From an uncultured Bacteroidales bacterium (lineage in GTDB: Bacteria > Bacteroidota > Bacteroidia > Bacteroidales > Muribaculaceae), in assembly GCA_900544535.1 (NCBI GenBank), contig UQVH01000006.1, positions 70,475-134,474 on the forward strand: 64,000 bases of DNA, in the 5' to 3' direction. Positions 25,421 through 33,555 of the stretch are shown one piece after another (within the stretch, counting starts at the first letter, position 1; each line of letters starts with the position of its first letter). Position numbers and translations under genes: made by a program. Below the pieces are notes generated by a model. That model did not search any database and was not told the origin of the DNA. It saw only the letters and a program-made list of their open reading frames with translations.

Positions 25421-26116
25421 ATGGAAGAGCAATTAAAAAACGTCCACATCGTCGTGGCTGCCGGGAGCGGCTCACGCTATGGAGGCAATCTACCCAAACA
25501 ATTCTGCCTGCTGGACCAACGGCCACTTCTGATGACCACACTCGAACGTCTCCACAGGCATACTCCCGACTGGGAACTTATCGTTGTGCTCAGCCCGGAC
25601 ATGACAGATCTCTGGAAATCAATGTGCACGGAGCATGACTTCTCTCTGCCACACCGCATTGTCGAAGGCGGTCCGACACGCGCCCACAGCGTCAGAAACG
25701 CTATCCGCACTCTCAACCCCGACAGCTACGGGCTGATCAGCGTCCACGACGCCGCCCGACCGATAGTCACAGACTCTCTGATCAGCAACCTGCTTGAAGC
25801 TCTTCCCGGAACCGACGGAGTGATACCGTCGTGCCCAGTGACCGATTCGATACGCATCGTCGCAGCTGACGGATCGACAAAAGCTGTCGACCGCAAACTC
25901 TACCGCTCCGTGCAGACGCCACAGATATTCCCCGCCGCAAAGCTCGCCGAAGCTTACCGCCGGGAACTGCGGCCGGAATTTACGGACGACGCATCCGTCA
26001 TGGAAGCGGCCGGTTTCTGCAATCTGCGGTTGACCGACGGTGACCCACACAACATAAAAGTCACCAATCCCGGCGACATGGCCGTTGCCGAAATCTACCT
26101 CTCCCTCACCGACTGA
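25421..26116 (+). CDS. ispD: 2-C-methyl-D-erythritol 4-phosphate cytidylyltransferase
   Basis: Third step of the non-mevalonate (MEP) isoprenoid pathway: transfers CMP from CTP to methylerythritol phosphate. 231 residues, the normal length. The nucleotidyltransferase signature is VAAGSGSRYGGNLPKQF (~12-28). VHDAARPIVT (~108-117) and the lysine-bearing VDRKLYRSVQTPQIF (~153-167) are family motifs, and DDASVMEA precedes the C-terminal substrate loop. It is followed after 28 bases by recG on the same strand. No promoter was recognised between the pnp terminator and ispD. Confidence 0.95.
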   Translation: MEEQLKNVHIVVAAGSGSRYGGNLPKQFCLLDQRPLLMTTLERLHRHTPDWELIVVLSPDMTDLWKSMCTEHDFSLPHRIVEGGPTRAHSVRNAIRTLNPDSYGLISVHDAARPIVTDSLISNLLEALPGTDGVIPSCPVTDSIRIVAADGSTKAVDRKLYRSVQTPQIFPAAKLAEAYRRELRPEFTDDASVMEAAGFCNLRLTDGDPHNIKVTNPGDMAVAEIYLSLTD

Positions 26117-26144
26117 ACATATCTGACTGCGAAAACTTGCTGAA

Positions 26145-28238
26145 ATGGACCGTCTGAGGCATACTGATATAAAATTTCTGCGCGGAATGGGACCGAAACG
26201 TGCCGAGCTTTTGGATAAAAATCTCGGTATAAAGACGTTTCATGATCTTCTGTATCACTTTCCGACACATTACATCGACCGCCGCTCCGTCTACCGCATC
26301 ATCGACTTCGCAGGCGATGACATGCCCTCGCTCCAGGTGCGCGGACGGTTCGTCAGCTTCAACGTCCAAGGAGAGGGAGCAAAAATGCGCCTCATCGGTC
26401 TTTTCTCAGACGGTTCCGGACTGATGGAAGTGGTCTGGTTCCAGCGCATCAAATCACTCAGACAGCTCTACCACACGGCAACCGAATATATCCTCTTCGG
26501 GAAACCCTCCAATTTCAACGGCCGCTGGAGCATGGTTCATCCCGAAGTAGACACTCCCGAAAACGCCACAGCCCAGGGGGGCTTCCGCGGTGTCTATCCG
26601 CTGACCGAGCAACTGCGCAACCGCGGCTTCTCGTCGCGTACTTTCGCAAACGCCGCCACCGAAATCCTGAGCGGCATACGGACCGTCTCCGAAACCCTCA
26701 CCCCGCAGATCATCACCCGCCACCGCCTGATGGGACTGCATGAGGCCCTGACGGCCATCCACAGTCCGCAAAGTCCACAGCAGCTCGAACAGGCGCGCTT
26801 CCGGCTCAAATTTGAAGAACTCTTCTATCTCCAGCTCGACATACAGCGCTATGTCCGTCGCAGAAACGGAACCATCAAAGGCTTCCTCTTTCCGCGTATA
26901 GGCCATTTCTTCAACACGTTCTATTCTCAGTTCCTCCCCTTCCCGCTGACCGGGGCGCAGAAAAGGGTCATCAAGGAAATCCGCGCCGACATGGCCACCG
27001 GCCGTCAGATGAACCGCCTGCTGCAAGGCGATGTGGGCTCCGGAAAGACTCTGGTAGCACTGCTGTGTATGCTGATAGCTCTCGACAACAATGCACAGGC
27101 GTGCCTGATGGCGCCGACCGAAATCTTAGCCACCCAGCATTTCGAAACCATCAGTTCGATGGTGGCGCCGATGGGCATCAACGTGAAACTGCTGACAGGC
27201 TCCACCCGCAAGAAAGCCCGCGAGGAGATACATTCGCAGCTTACCGACGGTTCGCTCCACATCCTGATCGGGACCCACGCGGTCATTGAGGACAATGTGA
27301 AGTTCAAAAACCTCGGTTTCATCGTCATCGACGAGCAACACCGCTTCGGTGTGGCACAGCGCGCCCGGCTTTGGACCAAAAACATCATCCCGCCACACGT
27401 GCTTGTGATGACAGCCACACCGATCCCCCGCACCCTCGCCATGACGGTCTACGGCGATCTTGATGTCTCGGTCATCGACGAGCTTCCTCCCGGACGAAAG
27501 CCCGTGCAGACCCTTCTGCGCTACGAGGAAAACCGTTTTGCCACCTATCAGGGCATCGGACGGCAGCTGCGGCTCGGACGGCAGGTATACATAGTCTATC
27601 CGCTGATCAAAGAAAACGAGAAACTCGATCTCAAATCGCTTGAAGAGGGCTATGAGAATATCTGCGAGACATTCCGAGACTATAAGGTGGCTTTCGTCCA
27701 CGGTCAGATGAAACCGCAGGAAAAGGAATATCAGATGGGACTTTTCGCTTCCGGAGAGGCACACATCCTCGTCGCGACTACCGTAATAGAAGTCGGGGTC
27801 AACGTTCCCAACGCAACCACCATGCTTATCGAAAACGCCGAACGATTCGGCCTCTCGCAGCTCCACCAGCTGCGCGGCCGCGTGGGCCGCGGCGAAGGTC
27901 AAAGCTACTGCATACTGATGTCGAAGCGGAAAATCGCCGCCGACACACGCAAGCGCCTTGAACTGATGACTTCCACCACCGACGGATTCGCCATTGCCGA
28001 AGCCGACATGCAGATGCGCGGTCCCGGCGACATCGAGGGCACCATGCAGAGCGGTATGCCGATAGACCTGCACATCGCCAATCTCGCCACCGACGGGCAG
28101 ATCGTGCAGCTCGCTCGCGACACGGCCTGTGAGATACTTGACACGGACCCCGAACTCAGCAGCCCTGAGAACCGGCCCCTACTCGTCGAACTCTCCAATC
28201 TGACCACCCGTGTGCGCGACTGGTCGAGAATCTCATGA
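26145..28238 (+). CDS. recG: ATP-dependent DNA helicase RecG
   Basis: Branch-migrating helicase that remodels stalled replication forks and Holliday junctions. 697 residues, the normal length. An N-terminal wedge/OB domain (~55-155) binds the junction. The helicase core has Walker A GDVGSGKT (~295) and motif II DEQHRFGVAQRARLW (~396), where DEQH replaces DEAH as is normal for RecG. Motif III follows (VMTATPIPRTLAM), then the C-terminal helicase domain with motif VI QLRGRVGRGEGQSYC. It starts 28 bases after ispD, so they are probably cotranscribed. Confidence 0.96.
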   Translation: MDRLRHTDIKFLRGMGPKRAELLDKNLGIKTFHDLLYHFPTHYIDRRSVYRIIDFAGDDMPSLQVRGRFVSFNVQGEGAKMRLIGLFSDGSGLMEVVWFQRIKSLRQLYHTATEYILFGKPSNFNGRWSMVHPEVDTPENATAQGGFRGVYPLTEQLRNRGFSSRTFANAATEILSGIRTVSETLTPQIITRHRLMGLHEALTAIHSPQSPQQLEQARFRLKFEELFYLQLDIQRYVRRRNGTIKGFLFPRIGHFFNTFYSQFLPFPLTGAQKRVIKEIRADMATGRQMNRLLQGDVGSGKTLVALLCMLIALDNNAQACLMAPTEILATQHFETISSMVAPMGINVKLLTGSTRKKAREEIHSQLTDGSLHILIGTHAVIEDNVKFKNLGFIVIDEQHRFGVAQRARLWTKNIIPPHVLVMTATPIPRTLAMTVYGDLDVSVIDELPPGRKPVQTLLRYEENRFATYQGIGRQLRLGRQVYIVYPLIKENEKLDLKSLEEGYENICETFRDYKVAFVHGQMKPQEKEYQMGLFASGEAHILVATTVIEVGVNVPNATTMLIENAERFGLSQLHQLRGRVGRGEGQSYCILMSKRKIAADTRKRLELMTSTTDGFAIAEADMQMRGPGDIEGTMQSGMPIDLHIANLATDGQIVQLARDTACEILDTDPELSSPENRPLLVELSNLTTRVRDWSRIS

Positions 28239-28299
28239 TTTTAAACATCTTCTTAACATATCACCCCCAAACGCCCCTCCCCTTGACGTTTTTTAATGT

Positions 28300-28508
28300 C
28301 TTTTAGCGCTCCTGATTGCTTCAAATGAGGCTTTCAGTTGTTCTAATAGTGTAAGTAAAGATAAAGAAGCAATAACAAGCAGGAAAATCTAAATTTACAT
28401 CCCTCGTCCTCTTTACCGGGTTGTGAAACCAGGTTCTGAGGCTCTCATAAATAAATAGTTGAAACGTGAGGGGAGGAGTTAAGGCAGTTGTCTTAACTCC
28501 TCCTTTGT
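28300..28508 (+). ncRNA. Structured non-coding RNA candidate after recG
   Basis: The 310-base gap between the convergent genes recG and gluQ folds into ordered parts. (1) CCTG-ATTGCTTC (28311-28322) pairs with GAAGCAAT (28366-28373) and, across a 6-base bulge, CAGG (28380-28383). (2) A hairpin at 28408-28441 has nested stems CCTC/GAGG, CC/GG and GGTT/AACC. A symmetrical 4x4 internal loop and a 1x1 mismatch separate them, and the cap is the GNRA tetraloop GTGA. (3) CCCTC (28401-28405) can enclose it with GAGGG (28468-28472). (4) A 12-bp terminator follows. CCTCCCC (28276-28282) could alternatively close the whole with GGGGAGG (28470-28476). No promoter was recognised, and I cannot name a family; a 6S-like RNA is one guess. 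Confidence 0.55.
28472..28508 (+). terminator. Terminator of the recG-downstream RNA
   Basis: A perfect 12-bp stem (GGAGGAGTTAAG at 28472-28483 with CTTAACTCCTCC at 28492-28503, 8-base loop) followed by TTTGTT on the plus strand. It stands 234 bases after the recG stop, too far to be a simple recG terminator. Its orientation does not suit gluQ. Confidence 0.8.
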
Positions 28509-28548
28509 TATGCAGGGGCTACTGATATGCTTATTGTCCGGAGACTGT

Positions 28549-29523
28549 TCAGACAGTGATCATCTGAACCGGTCTGATACAGTCCCAGTCAAACAGCCCG
28601 ACAAGCTCCTGAGGAGCGTACGCCGTTTCCTCACTGACAAGACCGGCGATCCGTGCAAGATGCCCGACAAGCTCTTCGGGGCGGAAGGTTTTCCGCAGTT
28701 CCTCCATGCTCATCGCGCTGTCGCGCTTCGAGAGTCTCTGTCCAGCCCGGTTGCCAAGCAGGGGCAAGTGGGCATAGTGCGGGGCTTTCACGCCCAAAAG
28801 TCCATAGAGATAGATCTGCTGTGCGGCCGACAGGAGCAGATCGTTGCCGCGCACCACTTCCGTAACCCCCATCAGGGCATCGTCGACGACAACCGCAAGC
28901 TGATAGGCCCAGGCTCCGTCGCCACGCCGGAGCACAAAATCGCCGCATCCGGTAGAGAGATTGACACGCTGCGGTCCATAGACCGTGTCGGTAAAACAGA
29001 TTTCCCTGTCGGGGACATAGAGCCTTACGGCAGGCGGGCGCACACTGTCGCGCAGTGGCGGTTCAGAACATGGAAGTGTGGCGGGACGGCATCGGCCGCC
29101 ATATATTATGCGGCCGTCAGACTGATGGGGAGCCTGCGTGGCCATTATGTCGGCGCGTGAGCAGAAGCATGGATAGGTATAGCCCGTGGATTGGAGTTTC
29201 CGCAGATATGCCTCGTAGATCTCTCCGCGGAGGCTTTGACGGTAAGGTCCTGACGGGCCTTTGTCATCCAGACCGCCTTCATCCCAGTCAAGACCGAGCC
29301 AGCGGAGGTCATCTTCAATCTGACGCGCATATTCGGTCCGTGAACGCTGCGGATCGAGATCTTCTATCCGCAGAATCCATTTTCCTCCCGATTTTCTTAC
29401 GGACAACCAAGAGAGCAAGGCCGTGAACAGATTGCCGAGGTGCATACGCCCGGTAGGAGACGGTGCGAAGCGCCCGACTGCGGGTGACGGGAAAGAAGAG
29501 TCGTTGTTGATCATTCCGCTCAT
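28549..29523 (-). CDS. gluQ: Glutamyl-Q tRNA(Asp) synthetase (GluRS-like)
   Basis: Truncated glutamyl-tRNA synthetase paralogue that in E. coli glutamylates queuosine in tRNA(Asp). 324 residues: only the catalytic domain, with no anticodon-binding domain. The HIGH-like motif is in PSPTGRMHLGN (~21-31), and the KMSKS-like motif is in RLSKRD (~261). CFCSRADI (~98-105) and Y..C in IIYGGRC reproduce the zinc-site residues of GluQ enzymes. The start is at 29523; an ATG three codons in is also possible. A predicted promoter at 29546-29553 suits both. A full GluRS is expected elsewhere on the chromosome. Confidence 0.9.
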   Translation of the reverse strand: MSGMINNDSSFPSPAVGRFAPSPTGRMHLGNLFTALLSWLSVRKSGGKWILRIEDLDPQRSRTEYARQIEDDLRWLGLDWDEGGLDDKGPSGPYRQSLRGEIYEAYLRKLQSTGYTYPCFCSRADIMATQAPHQSDGRIIYGGRCRPATLPCSEPPLRDSVRPPAVRLYVPDREICFTDTVYGPQRVNLSTGCGDFVLRRGDGAWAYQLAVVVDDALMGVTEVVRGNDLLLSAAQQIYLYGLLGVKAPHYAHLPLLGNRAGQRLSKRDSAMSMEELRKTFRPEELVGHLARIAGLVSEETAYAPQELVGLFDWDCIRPVQMITV

Positions 29524-29545
29524 TTCATTTTTTCACTTTTCACTG

Positions 29546-29553
29546 CAAAGTTA
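29546..29553 (-). promoter_or_regulatory. Predicted -7 box of gluQ
   Basis: The minus strand reads TAACTTTG (consensus TAnnTTTG), giving a predicted start near 29539 and a leader of about 16 bases. No clear -33 box. Confidence 0.5.
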
Positions 29554-29662
29554 CGCAAGATCCGATTTTTTTTGAAAAAATTTTCCTCCATGATGCAAGA
29601 TTTCAGAAGATGCGGATTTATACAGACAAAGAACATCAATAAACCAATCCAACAAAAACGAT

Positions 29663-30403
29663 ATGAAAAAAGTAAAACACCTGCTCCCGATCGCCCTGCT
29701 CCTTTGCTCCGCAACTATGATGCAGTCATGTCTCGACAACGATGATGACGACAGATACGTCATCTGTCCCACTTCCCCCAACGCCCTTGTCACCGTCTGT
29801 CCCGCGGAAGACGGAAGTTTCGCCATGATACTCGACGACAAGACCACACTCTACCCGACCAATATGCCCAAATCGCCTTTCGGGCAGAAAGAGGTGCGCG
29901 CATTGGTCAACTATACTCCTGTGGATGCTTTCTATGGCGTTTCCGGCGTACAGATCAACCGCATCGACAGCATCCGGACCAAACTCCCTGTCGCAGATCT
30001 CGGAGAAAGCAACAACGAAACTTACGGGAACGATCCGATCGAAATTGTCAAAGACTGGGTGACCGTTGCCGAGGACGGCTATCTTACCCTGCGTGTCCGC
30101 ACCGTATGGGGCCCCGGTAACCGTCCCCACTACCTGAACCTCGTCTCAGGCATGAATCCCGACGATCCTTTTGAAGTCGAATTGCGCCAGGATGCACAGG
30201 GCGATACCGAAGGCCGATTTGCCGACGCGCTTATCGCATTCAACCTCAACGGTCTTTCCCGGTCAGAGAAACCCGTCAAGGTCAAGCTTCACTGGAACTC
30301 GTTCAGCGGTCCGAAATCGGCTGAATTCGATCTGGCTCTCCGACCCGTCGCAGTGGAAGAGCACGAGACTTCAAATCTTATCCCGGCCGCATCGCTGCGA
30401 TAA
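29663..30403 (+). CDS. NigD-like surface lipoprotein
   Basis: 246 residues. A signal peptide ends at lipid C23 (in QSCLDNDDDD), and the acidic run after the cysteine suggests surface export. The rest matches the two-domain NigD-like family of Bacteroidota: an N-terminal OB-like part (~35-85) and a C-terminal beta domain (~115-240, with WVTVAEDGYLTLRVRTVWG and LHWNSFSGPKSAEFDLALRP). The biochemical role of the family is unknown. The gene lies 58 bases upstream of an ECF sigma factor on the same strand, so all three genes to 32299 probably form one operon. No housekeeping-type promoter is visible before it (29524-29662), which fits control by an alternative sigma factor. Confidence 0.85.
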   Translation: MKKVKHLLPIALLLCSATMMQSCLDNDDDDRYVICPTSPNALVTVCPAEDGSFAMILDDKTTLYPTNMPKSPFGQKEVRALVNYTPVDAFYGVSGVQINRIDSIRTKLPVADLGESNNETYGNDPIEIVKDWVTVAEDGYLTLRVRTVWGPGNRPHYLNLVSGMNPDDPFEVELRQDAQGDTEGRFADALIAFNLNGLSRSEKPVKVKLHWNSFSGPKSAEFDLALRPVAVEEHETSNLIPAASLR

Positions 30404-30461
30404 AACACGAAACCTACGCATCCTCACGTTAAAACTATAATCATCATCTCATACAGCGGTT

Positions 30462-31028
30462 TTGAACACAGCCGGCAACGAACACGAACTGTTGCAGCAA
30501 ATCGGCAACAACGAGCCTGCGGCTATGAGGCTGATATATTCCAGATATGTCAGGTACCTCACAGCCGTATGCTCACGCTATATCCGTAATGATGAGGACG
30601 TGAAGGATGTCCTTCAGGAAAGTTTTCTGAAAATTTTCGCATCGGTGGGCCGATTCTCATATAAAGGCGAAGGCTCTCTGAAAGCATGGATGACGAAAAT
30701 CCTCGTCAACGAGGCTCTGAAACACATAAACCATTCACAACGGATCGACTTCACGGAACTTCCCGACAATTTCACAGACACGGCGGACTGCGAAAACCGG
30801 GAATACGGGATATGTGATATTCCCGCATCCGTGATCCATGAACTTATCCGCGGGCTGCCCGACGGCTACCGCGTCGTATTCAACCTCTATGCCATCGAAG
30901 GCAAGACACACCGCGAGATCGCCACGCTCCTCGGCATCGGCGAAAGCACATCGGCCTCGCAGTTTCACCGCGCAAAAGCGCTTCTCGCATCAAGAATCAA
31001 GGACTTTATAAACAGACGGTCATCATGA
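30462..31028 (+). CDS. ECF-type RNA polymerase sigma factor
   Basis: Extracytoplasmic-function sigma-70 family protein, 188 residues. Region 2 spans ~22-90 (LIYSRYVRYLTAVCSRYIRNDEDVKDVLQESFLKIF, then GSLKAWMTKILVNEALKH). Region 4 spans ~125-185 (LPDGYRVVFNLYAIEGKTHREIATLLG, then helix SASQFHRAKALL). The start is a TTG at 30462. The next ATG (30525) would cut into region 2, and an in-frame stop at 30438 leaves no other choice, so the TTG start is well supported. The stop overlaps the start of the next gene by 4 bases, typical of a sigma/anti-sigma pair. Its target promoters are unknown; autoregulation of this operon is likely. Confidence 0.92.
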   Translation: MNTAGNEHELLQQIGNNEPAAMRLIYSRYVRYLTAVCSRYIRNDEDVKDVLQESFLKIFASVGRFSYKGEGSLKAWMTKILVNEALKHINHSQRIDFTELPDNFTDTADCENREYGICDIPASVIHELIRGLPDGYRVVFNLYAIEGKTHREIATLLGIGESTSASQFHRAKALLASRIKDFINRRSS

Positions 31029-32299
31029 ACGACGACAAATGGCTAAAAGAGATACGCAACAAAATGGCTGACTTCGAGTCGGAAGAGCCTGCCGGACTCT
31101 GGCAGCAGATCGAGGAGCGCCACAAGAGCGTCACGGAGGACCGGCGCCGGAAACCGCGCGCCATCATACTCTCATGGCTCACAGCTGCCGCCGTGCTTGG
31201 CGCCATTTTATTCGGAGGCATCCGGCTTCTGAGAGAGGAGAACCACGTCGACATGACTCCCGTTCTGGCCGAAAACCAAGATCCGGCACAGTCCCCCACA
31301 CAAACTTATGCTCCGCCGGCTACAATCCGGACGATAAAAAATTCACATCCGACAGTTATAGCACAGCACACACCGGCCACTCATCCTGCCGCAGGAACTT
31401 ACGGATATACTCCGGAGACTTCTGATATTGACGGGAATGCGGTTGCTGAAGCATCCGACGAACAGCCTCTCGCCGGACACAATGAAGACAGGCAACCGAT
31501 TGAAAACAGACAGGCCAAAAGCATTTCAGAGCGTCAGACCGGCCTTTCGACTGCCACGGGCGAGGATCATACAACAGCCAGACCGATCAAACTCTCCGGC
31601 AAGCGTTTCTCGGTCGGAATATTCACATCCGGCACAATAGGGTATTCAACCTCAAACTCCGGATTTACGAATCTGAAATCTAACAGCGCATTTTGGGCCG
31701 ATGATCCCGTGCTGAACCCTGACAACGGCACCGAACTTCTGTCTTCCGCGGCAAATGCAAACGGCTATCGGAATCAGGGATTCAAAATGCAGCATCACCA
31801 GCCGATCCGCTTCGGTCTGTCGGTGAGCTATGATCTGACTCCCCGCCTGAGCATTGAGAGCGGACTGAGCTATTCAAGACTGAGTTCGGATGTGACAGCC
31901 GGAGATATCACATACTCCTACGCGGGCGAACAGACTCTTCACTATATAGGAGTGCCCCTGAATCTCAAATACCGCTTCGCTTCCTGGCACTCGTTTGATT
32001 TCTATGCGTCAGCAGGAGCATTAGCTGAAAAATGCGTTTCCGGAAAACTTTCCGGTCATGAAAGCGTCAACGGGCACCAGAACAGCAAAAAGACCTCCGA
32101 CATACACGAAAAGCAATTGCAATATTCACTGAATGCGGCCGGCGGCATACAGCTTCGCCTTACCGACGATCTCGGCATTTACGCAGAACCGGGTATCAGC
32201 TATTATCTTGACAATGGTTCAAGCATCAGTTCAATCCACAAAGAGCGCCCGCTGAATTTCGATCTCAACCTCGGCTTGCGTCTCAGCCTCGGCAAATGA
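31025..32299 (+). CDS. Dual membrane-spanning anti-sigma-like protein with outer-membrane beta-barrel
   Basis: 424 residues with an unusual layout. A short cytoplasmic N-terminus (1-45, WLKEIRNKMADFESEEPAGLW) is followed by one inner-membrane helix (~46-66). A ~120-residue periplasmic linker of low complexity, rich in Thr, Pro, Ala, His and Gln, comes next. A C-terminal PorT-like beta-barrel (~199-424) then has alternating strands such as RFGLSVSYDLTPRLSIESGLSY and ends in LGLRLSLGK. There is no signal peptide. The chain would therefore span both membranes. It is translationally coupled to the sigma factor, so the N-terminus is probably its anti-sigma. This matches the Dma (dual membrane-spanning anti-sigma) proteins described from Bacteroides thetaiotaomicron. 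Confidence 0.82.
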   Translation: MNDDKWLKEIRNKMADFESEEPAGLWQQIEERHKSVTEDRRRKPRAIILSWLTAAAVLGAILFGGIRLLREENHVDMTPVLAENQDPAQSPTQTYAPPATIRTIKNSHPTVIAQHTPATHPAAGTYGYTPETSDIDGNAVAEASDEQPLAGHNEDRQPIENRQAKSISERQTGLSTATGEDHTTARPIKLSGKRFSVGIFTSGTIGYSTSNSGFTNLKSNSAFWADDPVLNPDNGTELLSSAANANGYRNQGFKMQHHQPIRFGLSVSYDLTPRLSIESGLSYSRLSSDVTAGDITYSYAGEQTLHYIGVPLNLKYRFASWHSFDFYASAGALAEKCVSGKLSGHESVNGHQNSKKTSDIHEKQLQYSLNAAGGIQLRLTDDLGIYAEPGISYYLDNGSSISSIHKERPLNFDLNLGLRLSLGK

Positions 32300-32322
32300 A
32301 AATAAAGCACGTGTATAGCAGA

Positions 32323-32348
32323 AGAGGCTGTCGTTCTCGACAGCCTCT
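32323..32348. terminator. Perfect 11-bp hairpin after the anti-sigma-like gene
   Basis: AGAGGCTGTCG (32323-32333), loop TTCT, CGACAGCCTCT (32338-32348). It could end the nigD-sigma operon or the opposite-strand small transcript described next. T-runs are weak on both sides. Confidence 0.6.
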
Positions 32349-32486
32349 CTGTAAAAATGTGATAAATTCTTGGTTTTTGTCTACTAAAAAACTATTTTGC
32401 AACCGTAAATTTTCGTGTTTCGGTATTGATTTTATATCTTCGAGCTTTCATGCTTTTTGTGAGAGAAATGAAGCTCTGTTTGTTTC
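32323..32486 (-). ncRNA. Possible small minus-strand transcript before sufC
   Basis: On the minus strand a TATCTTTG box (32500-32493) predicts a start near 32486, and the perfect hairpin at 32348-32323 could end it, giving ~164 bases. Inside, GAGCTTCAT and ATGAAAGCTC form a hairpin. The ATG in it opens a 19-codon ORF (32451-32392, MKARRYKINTETRKFTVAK). No known RNA or peptide is recognised. The rest of the 491-base gap (32300-32790) holds the sufC promoter, and 32501-32688 shows nothing else I can support. Confidence 0.28.
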
Positions 32487-32492
32487 ACGATG

Positions 32493-32500
32493 CAAAGATA
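32493..32500 (-). promoter_or_regulatory. -7 box of the possible minus-strand small transcript
   Basis: The minus strand reads TATCTTTG (consensus TAnnTTTG). No gene of normal size follows it on that strand. The -33 region is not clear. Confidence 0.35.
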
Positions 32501-32688
32501 CAGCGCCAATATTACAATTGTGTTACAATGAAGACACAATAATGTTACACTTTTGGATTTAACTTTTGTTTTATAAATTTAAACCGTAGCTGTCTCATAG
32601 AATCATTGCAATCTACCTGCGCTCTGCACTTCCAACTTTTAAGGTACCCTTGCATAAAGTATGTCAAACCAAAGTCCTTGCCAAAATG

Positions 32689-32720
32689 TTTGGGTAGATG
32701 AGAGAAATTTGGTAATTTCG
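32689..32720 (+). promoter_or_regulatory. Promoter of sufC-sufD-sufS
   Basis: TTTG (32689-32692), 20 bases, then TAATTTCG (32713-32720, one mismatch to TAnnTTTG). The predicted start near 32727 gives a 64-base leader to sufC, showing that sufC is the first gene of its operon. Confidence 0.65.
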
Positions 32721-32790
32721 CAGTCTGATTGTGACGGCTTTCTTCCAATGGAAACGCCCTCAGCAAAACCATCTGACAATTATTTTAGAG

Positions 32791-33555
32791 ATGAGCAAAA
32801 AACTACTTGAAGTCCGCAATCTCCACGCAAAAGTGGAGGATAAAGAAATACTCCGTGGTCTCAGCCTTACAGTAAACGAAGGTGAGGTACACGCCATTAT
32901 GGGACCGAACGGTTCCGGCAAAAGTACTATGTCGGGCGTTTTGGCCGGCAACCCGGCCTATACGGTGACAGAGGGCGAAGCTTACCTGCACGGTGTCAAC
33001 CTTCTGGAGCTTTCACCGGAAGACCGCAGTCATGAGGGATTGTTTCTCTCGTTCCAGTATCCGGTCGAAATACCCGGAGTGTCCATGGTCAACTTCATGC
33101 GTGCCGCAGTGAATGCAAAACGCAAATATCTCAACGAAGCACCACTCTCGGCAAGCGAATTTCTAAAAATGATGCGTCAGAAACGCGCCATAGTCGAACT
33201 TGACAACAAGCTTGCCTCGCGCTCTGTCAACGAAGGCTTCTCCGGAGGAGAAAAGAAGCGCAACGAGATCTTCCAGATGGCTGTGCTCGAACCACGTCTG
33301 GCTATTCTTGACGAAACCGACTCCGGTCTTGACATAGACGCTCTCCGCATCGTGGCAGGCGGTGTCAACAAACTCAAGACCGACAGGAACGCGACCATCG
33401 TCATCACACACTACCAGCGCCTGCTCGACTATATCAAGCCTGACTTCGTCCACATTCTTTATAAAGGACGTATCGTCAAGACCGGCGGCCCGGAACTGGC
33501 ACTCGAACTTGAAGAAAAAGGCTACGACTGGATCAAAGAGGAGAACGACATATGA
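32791..33555 (+). CDS. sufC: Fe-S cluster assembly ATPase SufC
   Basis: ABC-type ATPase of the SUF iron-sulfur assembly complex. 254 residues starting at the ATG at 32791; an in-frame start 60 bases upstream adds an unrelated segment within the predicted leader. Walker A is GPNGSGKST (38-46), the ABC signature FSGGEKKR begins at 150, and Walker B LAILDETDSGLD is near 171-182. DETDSGLD instead of the usual DEPTSGLD of importers is a SufC hallmark. It overlaps sufD by 4 bases. Its normal partner SufB, usually encoded just upstream, is absent here. Confidence 0.96.
   Translation: MSKKLLEVRNLHAKVEDKEILRGLSLTVNEGEVHAIMGPNGSGKSTMSGVLAGNPAYTVTEGEAYLHGVNLLELSPEDRSHEGLFLSFQYPVEIPGVSMVNFMRAAVNAKRKYLNEAPLSASEFLKMMRQKRAIVELDNKLASRSVNEGFSGGEKKRNEIFQMAVLEPRLAILDETDSGLDIDALRIVAGGVNKLKTDRNATIVITHYQRLLDYIKPDFVHILYKGRIVKTGGPELALELEEKGYDWIKEENDI

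Noticed and set aside
27126..28073. 315-codon open frame on the minus strand inside recG
   Set aside because: Antisense shadow of recG; no signal, motif or promoter of its own.
32296..32562. 88-codon plus-strand frame after the anti-sigma-like gene
   Set aside because: It contains the perfect hairpin at 32323-32348 and changes character along its length; it has no family features.
32545..32772. 75-codon minus-strand frame covering the sufC promoter
   Set aside because: It runs across a well-formed plus-strand promoter, lacks a promoter of its own and shows no family I can name. It may be a decayed fragment, but the evidence is too thin.
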